NCBI GenBank assembly: GCA_947505105.1
Contig: CANNKG010000010.1
Span: 1 to 56,673, forward strand
DNA from: Methylococcaceae bacterium
GTDB taxonomy: Bacteria > Pseudomonadota > Gammaproteobacteria > Methylococcales > Methylomonadaceae
DNA: 56,673 nt
Direction of reading: 5' to 3'
Each line of letters starts with the position of its first letter. Positions within the stretch are counted from its first letter, which is position 1. The notes under the pieces are model-generated. The model saw only the letters and a program-made list of their open reading frames with translations. It was not told the DNA's origin and made no database searches. The position numbers and the translations under genes were made by a program. Positions 20,858 to 30,906 of the stretch are shown piece after piece.

Positions 20858-21781
20858 ATGTTAAACAAAAGTATAAATTTTATCGGCAATCGAAAATACG
20901 CCCTCATATTCTCAGGCTTACTTTCCTTTATGTCGCTGGTATCTCTGGGTGTCAACGGCCTTCACTTAGGCATTGATTTTACAGGGGGCTCTCTAATTCA
21001 AGTCGGCTATAAAGAATCAGTTGATTTGAATGAATTACGCAAATCACTCGCTGCAGATAATCTAGGCGATGCAACCGTTCAGCATTTCGGCAGCACCAAA
21101 GATGTTCTGATTCGTTTAAAACTTCGGGAAGGTGTTAGCAGTAAGGACCTGAGTACTAAAGTTCTGGAAGTCATTAATCGTGGCCGAGCAGAACCTGCCG
21201 AATTACATCGAGTCGAGTTTGTCGGCCCTCAAGTAGGGGAAGATTTAGCGCAAGATGGTTTTTTAGCCTTGCTATATTCGTGCTTCGGCATCCTTGTCTA
21301 CGTGGCCTGGCGTTTTGAATGGAAATTCTCGACTGGTGCGATTATCGCGACAGTCCATGACGTTATCGTCACGCTGGGACTATTTTCGGCCATGAGTATC
21401 GAATTTGACCTCACGGTGCTAGCGGCGATTTTGGCACTGATTGGATATTCTTTAAACGATACCATCGTAATTTATGATCGTATTCGTGAAAACTTTTTAC
21501 TCTCAGTCGCAGATACGACCGAGGAAGTGATGAATATCGCCGTCAATGAAACCTTAAGCCGGACCATCATGACCTCGCTGACCGTGTTTTTGGTACTGTT
21601 ATCGCTGTTTTTCCTCGGCGGCGAAGTGATTCATAACTTTGCACTGGCCTTATTATTCGGCGTAGTCTTCGGTACCTATTCGTCGATTTTTATCGCAAGC
21701 CCTGCAGCCTTGATGCTCGGTATCTGTCGACAGGATTTACTTGTCCAAATCAAAGAAGGTTATGATGATGGCATGCCTTAA
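20858..21781 (+). CDS. secF: Protein translocase subunit SecF
   Basis: The 307-residue inner-membrane partner of SecD has the GIDFTGGSLIQV signature after span 1, a small periplasmic domain, and a five-span bundle carrying YSLNDTIVIYDRIREN. Length and motif order are normal for a separate SecF. An AGAAG ribosome element lies upstream of the ATG. It probably forms one transcript with yajC and secD. Confidence 0.96.
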   Translation: MLNKSINFIGNRKYALIFSGLLSFMSLVSLGVNGLHLGIDFTGGSLIQVGYKESVDLNELRKSLAADNLGDATVQHFGSTKDVLIRLKLREGVSSKDLSTKVLEVINRGRAEPAELHRVEFVGPQVGEDLAQDGFLALLYSCFGILVYVAWRFEWKFSTGAIIATVHDVIVTLGLFSAMSIEFDLTVLAAILALIGYSLNDTIVIYDRIRENFLLSVADTTEEVMNIAVNETLSRTIMTSLTVFLVLLSLFFLGGEVIHNFALALLFGVVFGTYSSIFIASPAALMLGICRQDLLVQIKEGYDDGMP

Positions 21782-21856
21782 CAAGCGGCTATTTGAACCT
21801 AAGATCAGTTATAATACAACGTTAGATTTTTTATTTACTAGTGGAGCTTTACAAAG

Positions 21857-22288
21857 ATGGCAATTGAACGTACTTTCTCAATCATTAAACCTGATGCGGT
21901 CGCTAAAAATGTGATTGGGGAAATCTATAGTCGTTTCGAAAAAAACGGTTTGAAAATCGTAGCATCAAAAATGCTGCATTTAACCCAAACTGAAGCAGAA
22001 GGTTTCTACGCTGAACATCGTGAGCGTGGTTTTTTCAAAGACTTAGTCGCCTTTATGACTTCAGGTCCCGTTGTGATTCAGGTATTGGAAGGCGAAAATG
22101 CCGTCCTGAAAAATCGCGAATTGATGGGCGCCACCAATCCGAAAGATGCAGCTCCCGGCACGATCCGCGCCGACTTTGCCAGCAGCATTGATGAAAATGC
22201 CGTGCATGGTTCTGATGCCTTAGAATCAGCTAAAAGAGAAATCGCTTATTTCTTCTCGGATATCGAACTCTGTGCTCGCACCCGTTAA
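21857..22288 (+). CDS. ndk: Nucleoside diphosphate kinase
   Basis: This 143-residue cytosolic enzyme equilibrates nucleoside di- and triphosphates by a phosphohistidine intermediate. It shows [12 protein letters not shown] at the start, [19 protein letters not shown], and the active-site histidine in [15 protein letters not shown] ribosome element precedes the ATG. It overlaps rlmN by 17 bases and opens the classical ndk-rlmN-pilF-hisS-yfgM-bamB-der series. Confidence 0.97.
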   Translation: MAIERTFSIIKPDAVAKNVIGEIYSRFEKNGLKIVASKMLHLTQTEAEGFYAEHRERGFFKDLVAFMTSGPVVIQVLEGENAVLKNRELMGATNPKDAAPGTIRADFASSIDENAVHGSDALESAKREIAYFFSDIELCARTR

Positions 22289-23381
22289 TACCAACAAAGT
22301 AAATTTATTGGGGTTTGACAAAAAAGGTCTTGAGGCCTTTTTTGTCGAGCTTGGCGAGAAACCGTTTCGAGCCACTCAAATCCTAAAATGGCTTTATCAG
22401 GAAGACGTCACCGACTTTGAACAGATGACCAATCTGAGCAAGTCGTTACGTCAGTATCTGCAGGAGCATTGCTGCATAACGCCACCTGAAATCAGCGTAG
22501 CCCAGCAAGCCTCGGACGGTACCCGCAAATGGGCACTGCAAATGAGCTGCGGCAATCGCGTTGAAACGGTTTTTATCCCTGAAGAAAATCGCGGCACACT
22601 CTGCGTTTCGTCACAAGTTGGCTGCGCACTCGCCTGCACGTTTTGTTCAACCGCTCAGCAAGGCTTTAATCGCAACTTAAGTACCGCTGAAATTATCGGG
22701 CAACTCTATGTTGCTCAACGCGAACTCGGTAAAAGTCGACGTATAACCAATGTCGTCATGATGGGCATGGGCGAACCGCTCTTGAATTTCGATAACGTGG
22801 TTGCCGCAATGCGTTTAATGATGGACGATTTTGCTTACGGCCTGTCTAAACGTCGCGTAACAATCAGCACCTCCGGGGTAGTTCCGGCGATGTATCGACT
22901 CACTCAAGAATGCGATGTGAGCCTTGCGGTCTCCTTGCATGCCGTTAACGACGAACTGCGTAATATTCTGGTGCCGATTAATCAAAAATATCCACTCAAA
23001 GAATTACTGGCCGCTTGCCGGGACAATGTCGAGCATTCGCCGAGAAAATGCATCACCTTTGAATACGTCATGCTTGCCGGCATCAACGACTCAGTCGCTG
23101 AAGCTAAAGCCCTGCTTAGACTGCTTAAAGATATTCCGTCTAAAATGAATTTGATTCCGTTTAATCCGTTTCCAAATTCACTGTATCAATGCTCATCCCC
23201 CGAAGCGATCGATCGTTTCCGTGCGGTGTTGCACAATGCTGGCATGGTTACCACCGTCCGTAAAACTCGCGGCGAGGATATCGATGCGGCATGCGGTCAA
23301 TTAGTCGGCAAAGTCAATGATAAAAGTCGTCGCGCAGAAAAACTGAAATTAGCAAGTTCAAGCAATGTTCCCAGAATTTAA
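22272..23381 (+). CDS. rlmN: Dual-specificity 23S rRNA/tRNA adenine-C2 methyltransferase
   Basis: The 369-residue radical SAM enzyme methylates A2503 of 23S rRNA and A37 of some tRNAs. The iron-sulfur motif CxxxCxxC is CALACTFC near residue 120. [12 protein letters not shown] is the SAM-binding GGE-like loop, and the conserved C-terminal cysteine is in [12 protein letters not shown]. It starts at GTG inside ndk, and its end overlaps the start of the pilus TPR gene by 17 bases, so translation of all three is probably coupled. Confidence 0.95.
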   Translation: MLAPVNTNKVNLLGFDKKGLEAFFVELGEKPFRATQILKWLYQEDVTDFEQMTNLSKSLRQYLQEHCCITPPEISVAQQASDGTRKWALQMSCGNRVETVFIPEENRGTLCVSSQVGCALACTFCSTAQQGFNRNLSTAEIIGQLYVAQRELGKSRRITNVVMMGMGEPLLNFDNVVAAMRLMMDDFAYGLSKRRVTISTSGVVPAMYRLTQECDVSLAVSLHAVNDELRNILVPINQKYPLKELLAACRDNVEHSPRKCITFEYVMLAGINDSVAEAKALLRLLKDIPSKMNLIPFNPFPNSLYQCSSPEAIDRFRAVLHNAGMVTTVRKTRGEDIDAACGQLVGKVNDKSRRAEKLKLASSSNVPRI

Positions 23382-24156
23382 GGTTCGAACGCTAATGCTG
23401 ATCTTCTTTCTGGGCAGCGTGTCGAGTTGTTCATGGTTCACCGATCAAGAGGATGGTGCATCCAAAGAAGCTGCGGCCAACACCTACGCAAAACTGGGTA
23501 CGGAATATTTGCGCATGGGCCAAATGAATGTCGCGCTCGAAAAATTACGCCTTGCTATTGAGCTAGATGATAACAACATCGAAGCCCATGATTCGATAGC
23601 CGTACTTTATGAACAAATTAAGGAATACCCGAAAGCTCGACAGCATTTCGAAGCGGCGCTAAGTTTGCGAGCCGATAGCCCCGCTACGCTGAATAATTAT
23701 GGCCGGTTTTTATGTGATCGCGGCGAATATGAAGAAGCTTTTGAGTATCTTCACAAAGCCATGGCAATGCCTTTAAACGACAATAAATGGTACGCCTTCA
23801 CAAATGCCGGACGCTGCGAATTAATGCGCGGCGACCAAAATAAAGCCGAACAATATTTTCGACAAGCCTTGGAATATCAAGCAAATTATGCCCCTGCCCT
23901 GCTGGAATTACAGCGCATCAGTTATCGCAATAATAACTATATGTCGGCCAAAGCATTCCTGCAACGCTATCTCGAAGTTGCTGAACACACCCCTGGTACG
24001 CTCTGGGTAGGCATTCAAACCGAAATCGCCCTAGGTAATCGCGAACTTGCCCTGCAATATCGCCGGATTCTACTAGAGAAATTTGCTAATACCAAAGAAG
24101 CCAAACAAATCCAGGCCACGTTACCTTCTTCCTCAACAAATCCTAGTAACAATTAA
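23365..24156 (+). CDS. pilF: Type IV pilus biogenesis/stability TPR lipoprotein
   Basis: The protein has 263 residues with a lipobox (SVSSC, Cys22), then about six TPR helices (about 40-240) typical of PilF/PilW, the pilotin that brings the PilQ secretin to the outer membrane. Position between rlmN and hisS is characteristic. An alternative ATG at 23395 would leave too short a signal. In most relatives rodZ and ispG lie between this gene and hisS; here hisS begins only six bases after the stop. Confidence 0.9.
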   Translation: MFPEFKVRTLMLIFFLGSVSSCSWFTDQEDGASKEAAANTYAKLGTEYLRMGQMNVALEKLRLAIELDDNNIEAHDSIAVLYEQIKEYPKARQHFEAALSLRADSPATLNNYGRFLCDRGEYEEAFEYLHKAMAMPLNDNKWYAFTNAGRCELMRGDQNKAEQYFRQALEYQANYAPALLELQRISYRNNNYMSAKAFLQRYLEVAEHTPGTLWVGIQTEIALGNRELALQYRRILLEKFANTKEAKQIQATLPSSSTNPSNN

Positions 24157-24161
24157 TTTTT

Positions 24162-25439
24162 ATGGCTACTAATATACAGGCAATTCGAGGCATACACGAT
24201 ATTCTGCCCGAGCAAACCCCCCGTTGGTTTGCGGTAGAATCTGTCATGCGCGAAGTATTAAACGGCTATGGCTATCAAGAAATCCGTTTGCCGATTCTCG
24301 AAAAAACCGAGCTTTTCAAACGTTCGATTGGTGAAGTTACCGATATTGTCGAAAAAGAAATGTACACCTTTGAGGATCGCAACGGCGAGTCCTTGACGCT
24401 TCGCCCTGAAGGTACTGCGGGCTGCCTGCGCGCCTGTCTCGAACACGGTCTACTCCATAATCAAGTACATCGTTTATGGTATTGTGGGCCAATGTTTCGC
24501 CATGAACGTCCACAAAAAGGTCGTTACCGTCAATTTTATCAGTTGGGTGTCGAAACTTATGGCATGGCCGGCCCCGATATTGATGCCGAAATTATTCTGC
24601 TGACCGATAGACTTTGGCGGCGACTCGGAATTCGTGATAAATTAGAACTTCAGTTAAATACCCTAGGGTCAATCGAAGAACGTCTGATTTATCGCGAGAA
24701 ACTGGTCGACTATTTTAGCGCTCACCTGGATAAACTGGATGAAGACAGCCAACGCCGCCTCAACACGAATCCGTTAAGGATTTTAGATTCGAAAAATCCG
24801 GCGATGCAGACAATCATATCCGCTGCACCCGAACTTATTGATCATCTAGGTACCGAAAGCCGCGAACATTTTCAGGCAATCAGAACCATGCTGGATAATC
24901 TTGGCGTGCAATACACCGTGAATACTCGCCTTGTTCGGGGCTTGGATTATTATTCCAAAACCGTATTTGAATGGGTAACCGATGAATTGGGCGCTCAAGG
25001 CACCGTCTGCGCAGGTGGACGTTACGACAATCTGATCGCCCAGTTGGGTGGCAAACCCAACTTTGCGGTTGGTTTCGCTTTAGGCATGGAACGCCTGCTG
25101 GCTTTACTGGAATTACTCACGGACCTACCTGAAACGCCTACTGTTGACGTTTACCTGATCCGCATGGGTAATGACGCTGAATTAGCAGGGCTTAAGCTGG
25201 CCGAGGCTATTCGTGACGCCATTCCGAATCTAAAATTACTGATGAATTGTAGTGGCGGAAGCTTTAAAAGCCAGTTTAAAAAAGCCGATAAAAGTTCTGC
25301 ACAATACGCACTGGTGCTCGGTGAAGACGAGATGTTGCGCGGTGAAGTCGGGATAAAATCTTTGCGCACCGATGCTGATCAACAGAATATCCCGTTAGCC
25401 GACGTGATAACGTATTTAAAGCAACACGCATTACCTTAA
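24162..25439 (+). CDS. hisS: Histidyl-tRNA synthetase
   Basis: This 425-residue class II synthetase charges tRNA-His. Motif 2 is [19 protein letters not shown]. The histidine-A motifs [15 protein letters not shown] and AGGRYDNL are present, as is motif 3 ([12 protein letters not shown]) and a C-terminal anticodon-binding domain (about 330-425). Length is normal. It follows pilF by only six bases and precedes yfgM, so it is within the operon. Confidence 0.97.
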   Translation: MATNIQAIRGIHDILPEQTPRWFAVESVMREVLNGYGYQEIRLPILEKTELFKRSIGEVTDIVEKEMYTFEDRNGESLTLRPEGTAGCLRACLEHGLLHNQVHRLWYCGPMFRHERPQKGRYRQFYQLGVETYGMAGPDIDAEIILLTDRLWRRLGIRDKLELQLNTLGSIEERLIYREKLVDYFSAHLDKLDEDSQRRLNTNPLRILDSKNPAMQTIISAAPELIDHLGTESREHFQAIRTMLDNLGVQYTVNTRLVRGLDYYSKTVFEWVTDELGAQGTVCAGGRYDNLIAQLGGKPNFAVGFALGMERLLALLELLTDLPETPTVDVYLIRMGNDAELAGLKLAEAIRDAIPNLKLLMNCSGGSFKSQFKKADKSSAQYALVLGEDEMLRGEVGIKSLRTDADQQNIPLADVITYLKQHALP

Positions 25440-25479
25440 TTCATACTGACAATAACCCATAGACAAGAGATAAACAACA

Positions 25480-26196
25480 GTGGCTATTTACGATACTGAA
25501 GAAGAACAAGTTGAAGCATTACAGCGATGGTGGAAAGCAAACGCCCAAGCAGTTATTTTTGGCATTATTGCAGGACTTTGCATGATTTTGGCCGGTAATT
25601 ACTGGAAAAGCTATCAAAACGATAAACGTCTCCAAGCGTCTGATCTATACTCTGAATTACTGGAAGCTGACGGCAAGGATCAATCTGAACAAGTTGAAAA
25701 ACTCAGTAAACAATTAGCGGTACAATTTGGCTCATCCGCTTACGCGCATTATGCAGCCTTATTCGAAGCAAAGGCTAAAATTCAATTGGGGGATTTAATT
25801 ACTGCCAAAGCGATTTTTGAAAAAATAATTGCTGAAGCCGATGATTCCTTAAAGCATGTCGCAAGACTTCGCTTGATCAGCCTAATGTTAGCGACCGGCG
25901 AATATGAGCAGGGCCTTAAACTGATTGCCGAAACCAATGCCGCATCAATGACCGGCTTTATGAGCAACTACGAAGAACTCAAAGGTGACTTGTATACCGC
26001 ACTGGATCGTCCGGATGAAGCACGTACCGCTTATCAAAACGCTTTGCGCGACGGTTCTCAATCACCGTTACTCCAGTTCAAACTGGATGATTTGACGGCT
26101 GCAAGTAATAATCCGCCAGCAATACAAAATCCAGTTGCGCCGACACCTGCGCCTGCGACTCAATCAGCTCCCACTCCAGCAGAATCCAAAAAATAA
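25480..26196 (+). CDS. yfgM: YfgM-family SecYEG-associated TPR protein
   Basis: The 238-residue protein has the family start MAIYDTEEEQVEALQRWW, one membrane span (about 23-43) and a periplasmic TPR-like domain (about 50-205) ending in a Pro/Ala-rich tail. YfgM links the Sec translocon to periplasmic chaperones. The start codon is GTG at 25480, and the stop shares one base with bamB. Gene order confirms the call. Confidence 0.92.
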   Translation: MAIYDTEEEQVEALQRWWKANAQAVIFGIIAGLCMILAGNYWKSYQNDKRLQASDLYSELLEADGKDQSEQVEKLSKQLAVQFGSSAYAHYAALFEAKAKIQLGDLITAKAIFEKIIAEADDSLKHVARLRLISLMLATGEYEQGLKLIAETNAASMTGFMSNYEELKGDLYTALDRPDEARTAYQNALRDGSQSPLLQFKLDDLTAASNNPPAIQNPVAPTPAPATQSAPTPAESKK

Positions 26197-27386
26197 TGCA
26201 AATCCTGGCTATCCTTTTACTCAGTTTGAGTCTTGCAGGTTGTAGCACCATAGACACCTTAAGCGATACCGTCAATGGCGCTGCTGAATATTTTTTTGGC
26301 GCTGATAATGCTGAACCCCCTGTAGAGTTGGTTGAGTATAAACCTGAAGTCGAGATTGACGTTCTTTGGGAAGAAACTATCGGGGACGGTCCCGGTGAAA
26401 AATACTTGAAATTACGTCCGGTAGTCACCGAAAGCACGATTTTTGTGGCCGATCATACCGGCGTGGTGCAAGCCCTGAATCGTCATAACGGTGATTTAAA
26501 ATGGGAAGCCGAAACTGAGTTACCCTTATCCGCCGGCCCCGGTCTTAGTGACCGAACCCTGGTATTTGCGAGTAGCCGTGGCGATGTCATTGCGCTAAAT
26601 CCAGACAACGGTCAGAAACTCTGGACCGCTAAGATTTCTAGCGAAGTACTCTCAACGCCAGTTATTGCCGATGGCCTAGTGGTTATTCGCTCGATTGACG
26701 GTCGAATGCTGGCCTTTAGTGAAGCTGATGGTCATAAAGTATGGAATTTTGATCGAAATGTCCCGGTATTAAGCTTACGCGGAACCGGAACCCCGATTGT
26801 TGAAGACGGCATCCTCATTGGCGGCTTCGATAATGGCAAATTACTCGCATTGCGTTTAAAAGACGGCAAGCAGGTCTGGGAAGAAAGCATTGCGATTCCT
26901 CAAGGGCGCTCCGAAGTCGAACGGATCGTCGACTTAGACGTTGATCCATTACTCCAAAAAAGTATCATCTATATTGCAGGTTTTCATGGCGGCGTTTGTG
27001 CAGCGTTAACCCGCAATGGCGACGTACTGTGGCGCAACGATGAGATTTCCTCCTATGCAGGGATGAGTCAGGATGATAGTTATTTATACTTAAGTGATTC
27101 GTCAAGTGATGTCTGGCAACTTGATCAGCGTAATGGTGCGTCACTGTGGAAACAAAAAGAATTACACCAAAGAAGGTTGACCGCAGCCATTGTGTATTCC
27201 AATTATGTAGTTGTTGCTGATTTCGAAGGTTATGTTCACTGGCTATCGAGAAATGATGGTCGCCAGCTAGGTCGCACTCAGGTTGTCTCTGAATCGATTG
27301 ATGTTGCCCCCGTTATCAAAGATGACATTGTGTATGTTTACGCCAAAGACGGCACTCTTGCCGCTTTGAAAGCACGGTCCCTTTAA
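26196..27386 (+). CDS. bamB: Outer-membrane assembly lipoprotein BamB
   Basis: The 396-residue lipoprotein (lipobox SLAGC, Cys16) has repeated PQQ-like beta-propeller blades, visible as recurring D-G-x-x-L-W segments such as NGDLKWEAE, NGQKLWTAK, DGHKVWNFD and DGKQVWEES. BamB is a scaffold of the BAM complex at the inner face of the outer membrane. It overlaps yfgM by one base and abuts der by one base. Confidence 0.95.
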   Translation: MQILAILLLSLSLAGCSTIDTLSDTVNGAAEYFFGADNAEPPVELVEYKPEVEIDVLWEETIGDGPGEKYLKLRPVVTESTIFVADHTGVVQALNRHNGDLKWEAETELPLSAGPGLSDRTLVFASSRGDVIALNPDNGQKLWTAKISSEVLSTPVIADGLVVIRSIDGRMLAFSEADGHKVWNFDRNVPVLSLRGTGTPIVEDGILIGGFDNGKLLALRLKDGKQVWEESIAIPQGRSEVERIVDLDVDPLLQKSIIYIAGFHGGVCAALTRNGDVLWRNDEISSYAGMSQDDSYLYLSDSSSDVWQLDQRNGASLWKQKELHQRRLTAAIVYSNYVVVADFEGYVHWLSRNDGRQLGRTQVVSESIDVAPVIKDDIVYVYAKDGTLAALKARSL

Positions 27387-27387
27387 A

Positions 27388-28785
27388 ATGTTACCAGTTA
27401 TTGCCCTTGTGGGCCGACCGAACGTCGGTAAATCAACCCTTTTCAATTATTTAACGCGGAGTCGTGAAGCGTTAGTCGCCGACTTCCCCGGCTTAACCCG
27501 TGATCGTCAATACGGTCGCGTCAAACGCGGCAACAGAGATTGCTTGGTGGTCGATACCGGGGGAATTCCCGATCAAGCTGAGGGCGTGGAGAATTTTGCC
27601 AAACGGCAAGTTCAGATCGCCCTGGAAGAAGCGGATGTCATTTTTTTCATGGTCGATGCACGAGATGGCATTAACGTCTCCGATCAAATTATTGCCGACT
27701 CATTACGCAAACTCGGCAAACCGATTGTGCTGGTGACCAATAAAGTCGACGGCCTGAATGCCGACCTCGTCAAGAATGACTTTTATTCATTGGCTCTCGG
27801 TGAACCGATTCCAATTGCCGCCAGCCATGGCCGAAATGTGAATACCCTACTCGCCAGAATTGACGAATTATTTCCTGAATCGGCAGAAGAAACCATTAAT
27901 GAGGAAGAACTCGGCATCGCTATTGCCGTGGTAGGCCGTCCGAACGTTGGCAAATCGACCTTGGTTAACCGCGTTTTGGGCGAAGAGCGTGTCGTGGTGT
28001 TTGATCAACCCGGTACCACCCGCGACAGTATTTTCATTCCGTTTGAACGTAATGAGCGTAAATTTACCTTGATTGATACCGCCGGAATGCGGAGACGTTC
28101 CAAAATTGATCTGGTCGTGGAAAAGTTCAGTGTGATCAAATCACTGCAAGCCATCGAAAAAGCCAATGTCGTCATCTATTTGATTGATGCGAGCGAAGGC
28201 GTCACCGATCAAGACGCCCATTTATTAGGTCTGGTCGTGGAAGCAGGACGAGCACTGATTATTGGTTTAAATAAATGGGACGGCTTGGCAGATGATCAAA
28301 AAGATCTCGTCAAGCGCCAATTGAATGTCAAACTACCATTTTTAGACTTTGCCGAAAAGCATCCGATCTCGGCATTGCATGGCAGTGGCGTCGGTAAACT
28401 GTTTGATGTCGTCGATCAACTGTATGAATCAACGATGATCAACATGTCGACGCCAGCGTTGACCAAACTGCTGCAAGAAGCGACCACCACTCACCAACCG
28501 CCCTTGGTTCACGGACGTCGAATTAAGCTTAAATACGCACATCAAGGCGGTAAAAACCCACCGATCATTATTATTCACGGCATTCAAACCGACTCTATCC
28601 CAGGAGCCTATAAGAGTTATCTGGTCAATTTTTTCAGACAGAAATTAAAGCTGAAAGGTACGCCGATTCGTATCGAGTTTAAATCGCCAACCAATCCGTT
28701 TGGAGATAAAAAGAACGAATTATCGTCAAGACAGATCAAAAAACGGCAGCGTTTGGTCAAGCATACGCGTAAAAGCGATCATTGA
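27388..28785 (+). CDS. der: Ribosome biogenesis GTPase Der
   Basis: The 465-residue protein has tandem GTPase domains, each with the P-loop GRPNVGKST (near residues 8 and 183), DTGG and DTAG switch motifs, and NKVD and NKWD base-recognition motifs. A C-terminal KH-like domain (about 350-440) and a basic tail complete it. Der acts in 50S subunit assembly. It is the last gene of the ndk-to-der run. Confidence 0.97.
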   Translation: MLPVIALVGRPNVGKSTLFNYLTRSREALVADFPGLTRDRQYGRVKRGNRDCLVVDTGGIPDQAEGVENFAKRQVQIALEEADVIFFMVDARDGINVSDQIIADSLRKLGKPIVLVTNKVDGLNADLVKNDFYSLALGEPIPIAASHGRNVNTLLARIDELFPESAEETINEEELGIAIAVVGRPNVGKSTLVNRVLGEERVVVFDQPGTTRDSIFIPFERNERKFTLIDTAGMRRRSKIDLVVEKFSVIKSLQAIEKANVVIYLIDASEGVTDQDAHLLGLVVEAGRALIIGLNKWDGLADDQKDLVKRQLNVKLPFLDFAEKHPISALHGSGVGKLFDVVDQLYESTMINMSTPALTKLLQEATTTHQPPLVHGRRIKLKYAHQGGKNPPIIIIHGIQTDSIPGAYKSYLVNFFRQKLKLKGTPIRIEFKSPTNPFGDKKNELSSRQIKKRQRLVKHTRKSDH

Positions 28786-28843
28786 TTTGAGCGAAGCTCA
28801 TCTTAGTTTGCAATTATTCATTTAGTTATCAGGAGTTAACTGC

Positions 28844-29347
28844 ATGGCAACCATTAATTTTCAAGGCAAAGCGATTCATACCAATGGTGAATTACCCCCC
28901 GTTGGCAGCCAAGCGCCGAATTTTACGCTCGTCAATGGTCAATTAAAAGAAGTCACTTTAGCCAGCTATGCCGGGCAAAAAAAAGTCCTGAATATTATCC
29001 CTAGCCTGGATACCCCGGTTTGCGCAGCCTCTACCCGAAAATTCAATGAAAAAATTTCCAATTCAGATAAAGCCATCGTGCTAGTCATCTCTCAGGATTT
29101 GCCATTTGCCCAAGGCCGGTTTTGTGAGTCTGAAGGTTTAAAACATGTGATTCCACTATCGACCTTTCGCTCAAGCTTTCCAGAAGACTACGGAGTGAAA
29201 TTAACCGACAGCATTCTGGCTGGATTAACCGCGCGTGCCGTGATTGTCCTTGATGAGCATGATGTCATTATTCATAGCGAACTGGTACAGGAAATTACCG
29301 ACGAACCGGACTACGAAACCGCTCTCGCGGTGGTGCATCGGCATTAA
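28844..29347 (+). CDS. tpx: Thiol peroxidase (2-Cys peroxiredoxin)
   Basis: The 167-residue enzyme of the Tpx subfamily reduces lipid and other hydroperoxides. The peroxidatic cysteine is in SLDTPVCAASTRKF and the resolving cysteine in GRFCESEGL, at the usual spacing of about 34 residues. A CAGGAG ribosome site precedes the ATG. It is separated from der by 58 bases, with no clear terminator seen. Confidence 0.95.
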   Translation: MATINFQGKAIHTNGELPPVGSQAPNFTLVNGQLKEVTLASYAGQKKVLNIIPSLDTPVCAASTRKFNEKISNSDKAIVLVISQDLPFAQGRFCESEGLKHVIPLSTFRSSFPEDYGVKLTDSILAGLTARAVIVLDEHDVIIHSELVQEITDEPDYETALAVVHRH

Positions 29348-29461
29348 TGATGTTGCTGGTCTTGCTCTTTAACCCGTAAGACAGAACGCGATAGCCTATG
29401 AGAGTTTGAAGCGCCCGTTAAGCATGATAAACTTGAGCGAACATGAATTATAGGAAGGATT

Positions 29462-29725
29462 ATGGCTACCTTAATCTTTGACACCTTAAAGTTTACCCAA
29501 CGATTAGAGCAGGTCGGAATATCTCACGATCAGGCAGTGGCTATGGTAGAAGCGCAAAAGGAATCATTATCCGAAATAATGGAATCCCATCTAGCGACAA
29601 AAAATAATGTTCAGGACGTGAAGATAAAACAAGTCGAGCATGACGGTCAATTTACCCTCATAAAATGGATGCTGGGTATTTTGATCGGTGGCGTAATGTC
29701 GATTGTGGTTAAGACATTTTTTTAA
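29462..29725 (+). CDS. DUF1640-type coiled-coil membrane protein
   Basis: The 87-residue protein begins with ATLIFDTLKFTQRLEQVG, as in DUF1640/CCDC90-like proteins. A central coiled coil follows (about 20-60), then one C-terminal membrane span (about 66-85). Bacterial members have no assigned role; eukaryotic relatives include a mitochondrial calcium uniporter regulator. It has an AGGAAGG ribosome site and no functional neighbour. The family call is fairly good because of the N-terminus and layout. Confidence 0.75.
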   Translation: MATLIFDTLKFTQRLEQVGISHDQAVAMVEAQKESLSEIMESHLATKNNVQDVKIKQVEHDGQFTLIKWMLGILIGGVMSIVVKTFF

Positions 29726-30058
29726 TTGCCTTGAACTGGGTGGAGTTTGCAAACCCCATACAGCCAAGGATAGGCTGTGCGTATCATTGATTTACAATAA
29801 CAATCAGCCGGGAACCCTACTTGACTGCGTACCCTACATTGTCTCGTTCCATAGCGCTGTTCGGGAATTTCTAAAATCAAGCTCCGCTTAACGAACGCCT
29901 GTTTCCTGAGTAACCATCGTAAATAGTAGGCAGCGCTTGGGAACGAGGAATTGAAGCGCTGAATCGGGAAGTGAGCATTTATTTTCACGATTTCTGTGCG
30001 TTTAACTGCTCGCGTCAGAATCAACAAGCTACAGATTTTGTGCGTTCAAAACCGCCAT
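29726..30058. other. Intergenic region with a degenerate inverted repeat
   Basis: No credible gene is seen in these 333 bases between convergent genes. The open frames are short, overlap on opposite strands and lack ribosome sites. The notable structure is the inverted repeat at 29843-29947. Confidence 0.5.
29843..29947. repeat. Short inverted-repeat element
   Basis: The 16-base ends 29843-29858 and 29932-29947 are inverted copies with two mismatches, of the CTCGTTCC...GGAACGAG type often seen in dispersed non-coding repeats. The inside has no coding potential. It may be a decayed miniature element. Confidence 0.4.
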
Positions 30059-30904
30059 CTATCCAGGTACCAAACCATGCGCAAGTTCGTGCATGCCACA
30101 GATCAATAAAACTCCGGCCACAATCAACGCAATTTGTTGTAAAGACGTTTTAATATCGGTTTTTTTATGCAGTGATGGAATCAAATCCGCGACCGCGATG
30201 TAAATAAAACTCGAAGCGGCAAACGCCAAAAAGAACGGTAAACTGGTTTTCAAATCTTCAAGGCCGAAATAAGCGAGTACCCCGCCAAGTACGGTCATCA
30301 AACTCGCCAGGATGTTATACCAAAGCGCTTTGGCTCTGGTATAGCCGCTTTGCAATAAAATCGCAAAATCACCGACTTCTTGGGGAATTTCATGGGTCGC
30401 CACGGCTAAACTGGTCACAATGCCTAGCTTGACATCGGTTAAAAAAGCCGCAGTAATCAATACACCGTCGACGAAATTATGGATGCCGTCGCCCAGAATA
30501 ATCAACGGACCCGCCGCCAGATGCGGTACATGCGCATGAGAGTTATGGACATCAGCGTGTTCATGAATATGCTCATGTTCATGATGATCTTCCGCATGCG
30601 CTTCACAACTCTCCGAATGGCAATGGCGCCAAATCAACAGTTTTTCGAGGATGAAAAACACCAATAATCCCACCATGATCGTAGCGGAAAGAGTTTGAAT
30701 TTGATCGGGTGCTACGCTCGAAAAAACGGTTGGAATCAATCCCCAAAACGCCACCGCAAGTAACGCTCCAATCGCAAAACTGATCCCATGCGGCAACACC
30801 TGCTGGCGCTGCGCTTCCGGCAGCAATAAAAACACCGAAGCCGCTAACACACTTAGCACCCCGCCGACGGAGGTAAACAAAATTATTAATAACAATAATT
30901 CCAT
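30059..30904 (-). CDS. ZIP-family divalent metal transporter
   Basis: The 281-residue protein has about eight spans. A long His-rich cytosolic loop lies at about 94-130, with over a dozen His residues in HEHEHIHEHADVH and nearby. The metal-binding spans carry GDGIHNFVDGVLI and HEIPQEVGDFAIL, the ZIP signature histidines. It probably imports zinc or related metals. It ends up next to pgeF (two-base gap), transcribed in the same direction after rluD and pgeF. Confidence 0.9.
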   Translation of the reverse strand: MELLLLIILFTSVGGVLSVLAASVFLLLPEAQRQQVLPHGISFAIGALLAVAFWGLIPTVFSSVAPDQIQTLSATIMVGLLVFFILEKLLIWRHCHSESCEAHAEDHHEHEHIHEHADVHNSHAHVPHLAAGPLIILGDGIHNFVDGVLITAAFLTDVKLGIVTSLAVATHEIPQEVGDFAILLQSGYTRAKALWYNILASLMTVLGGVLAYFGLEDLKTSLPFFLAFAASSFIYIAVADLIPSLHKKTDIKTSLQQIALIVAGVLLICGMHELAHGLVPG

Positions 30905-30906
30905 AG

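Noticed and set aside
29703-30027. Two opposing open frames in the gap after the DUF1640 gene
   Set aside because: They overlap each other, lack ribosome sites and run through the inverted repeat at 29843-29947; composition is not protein-like.
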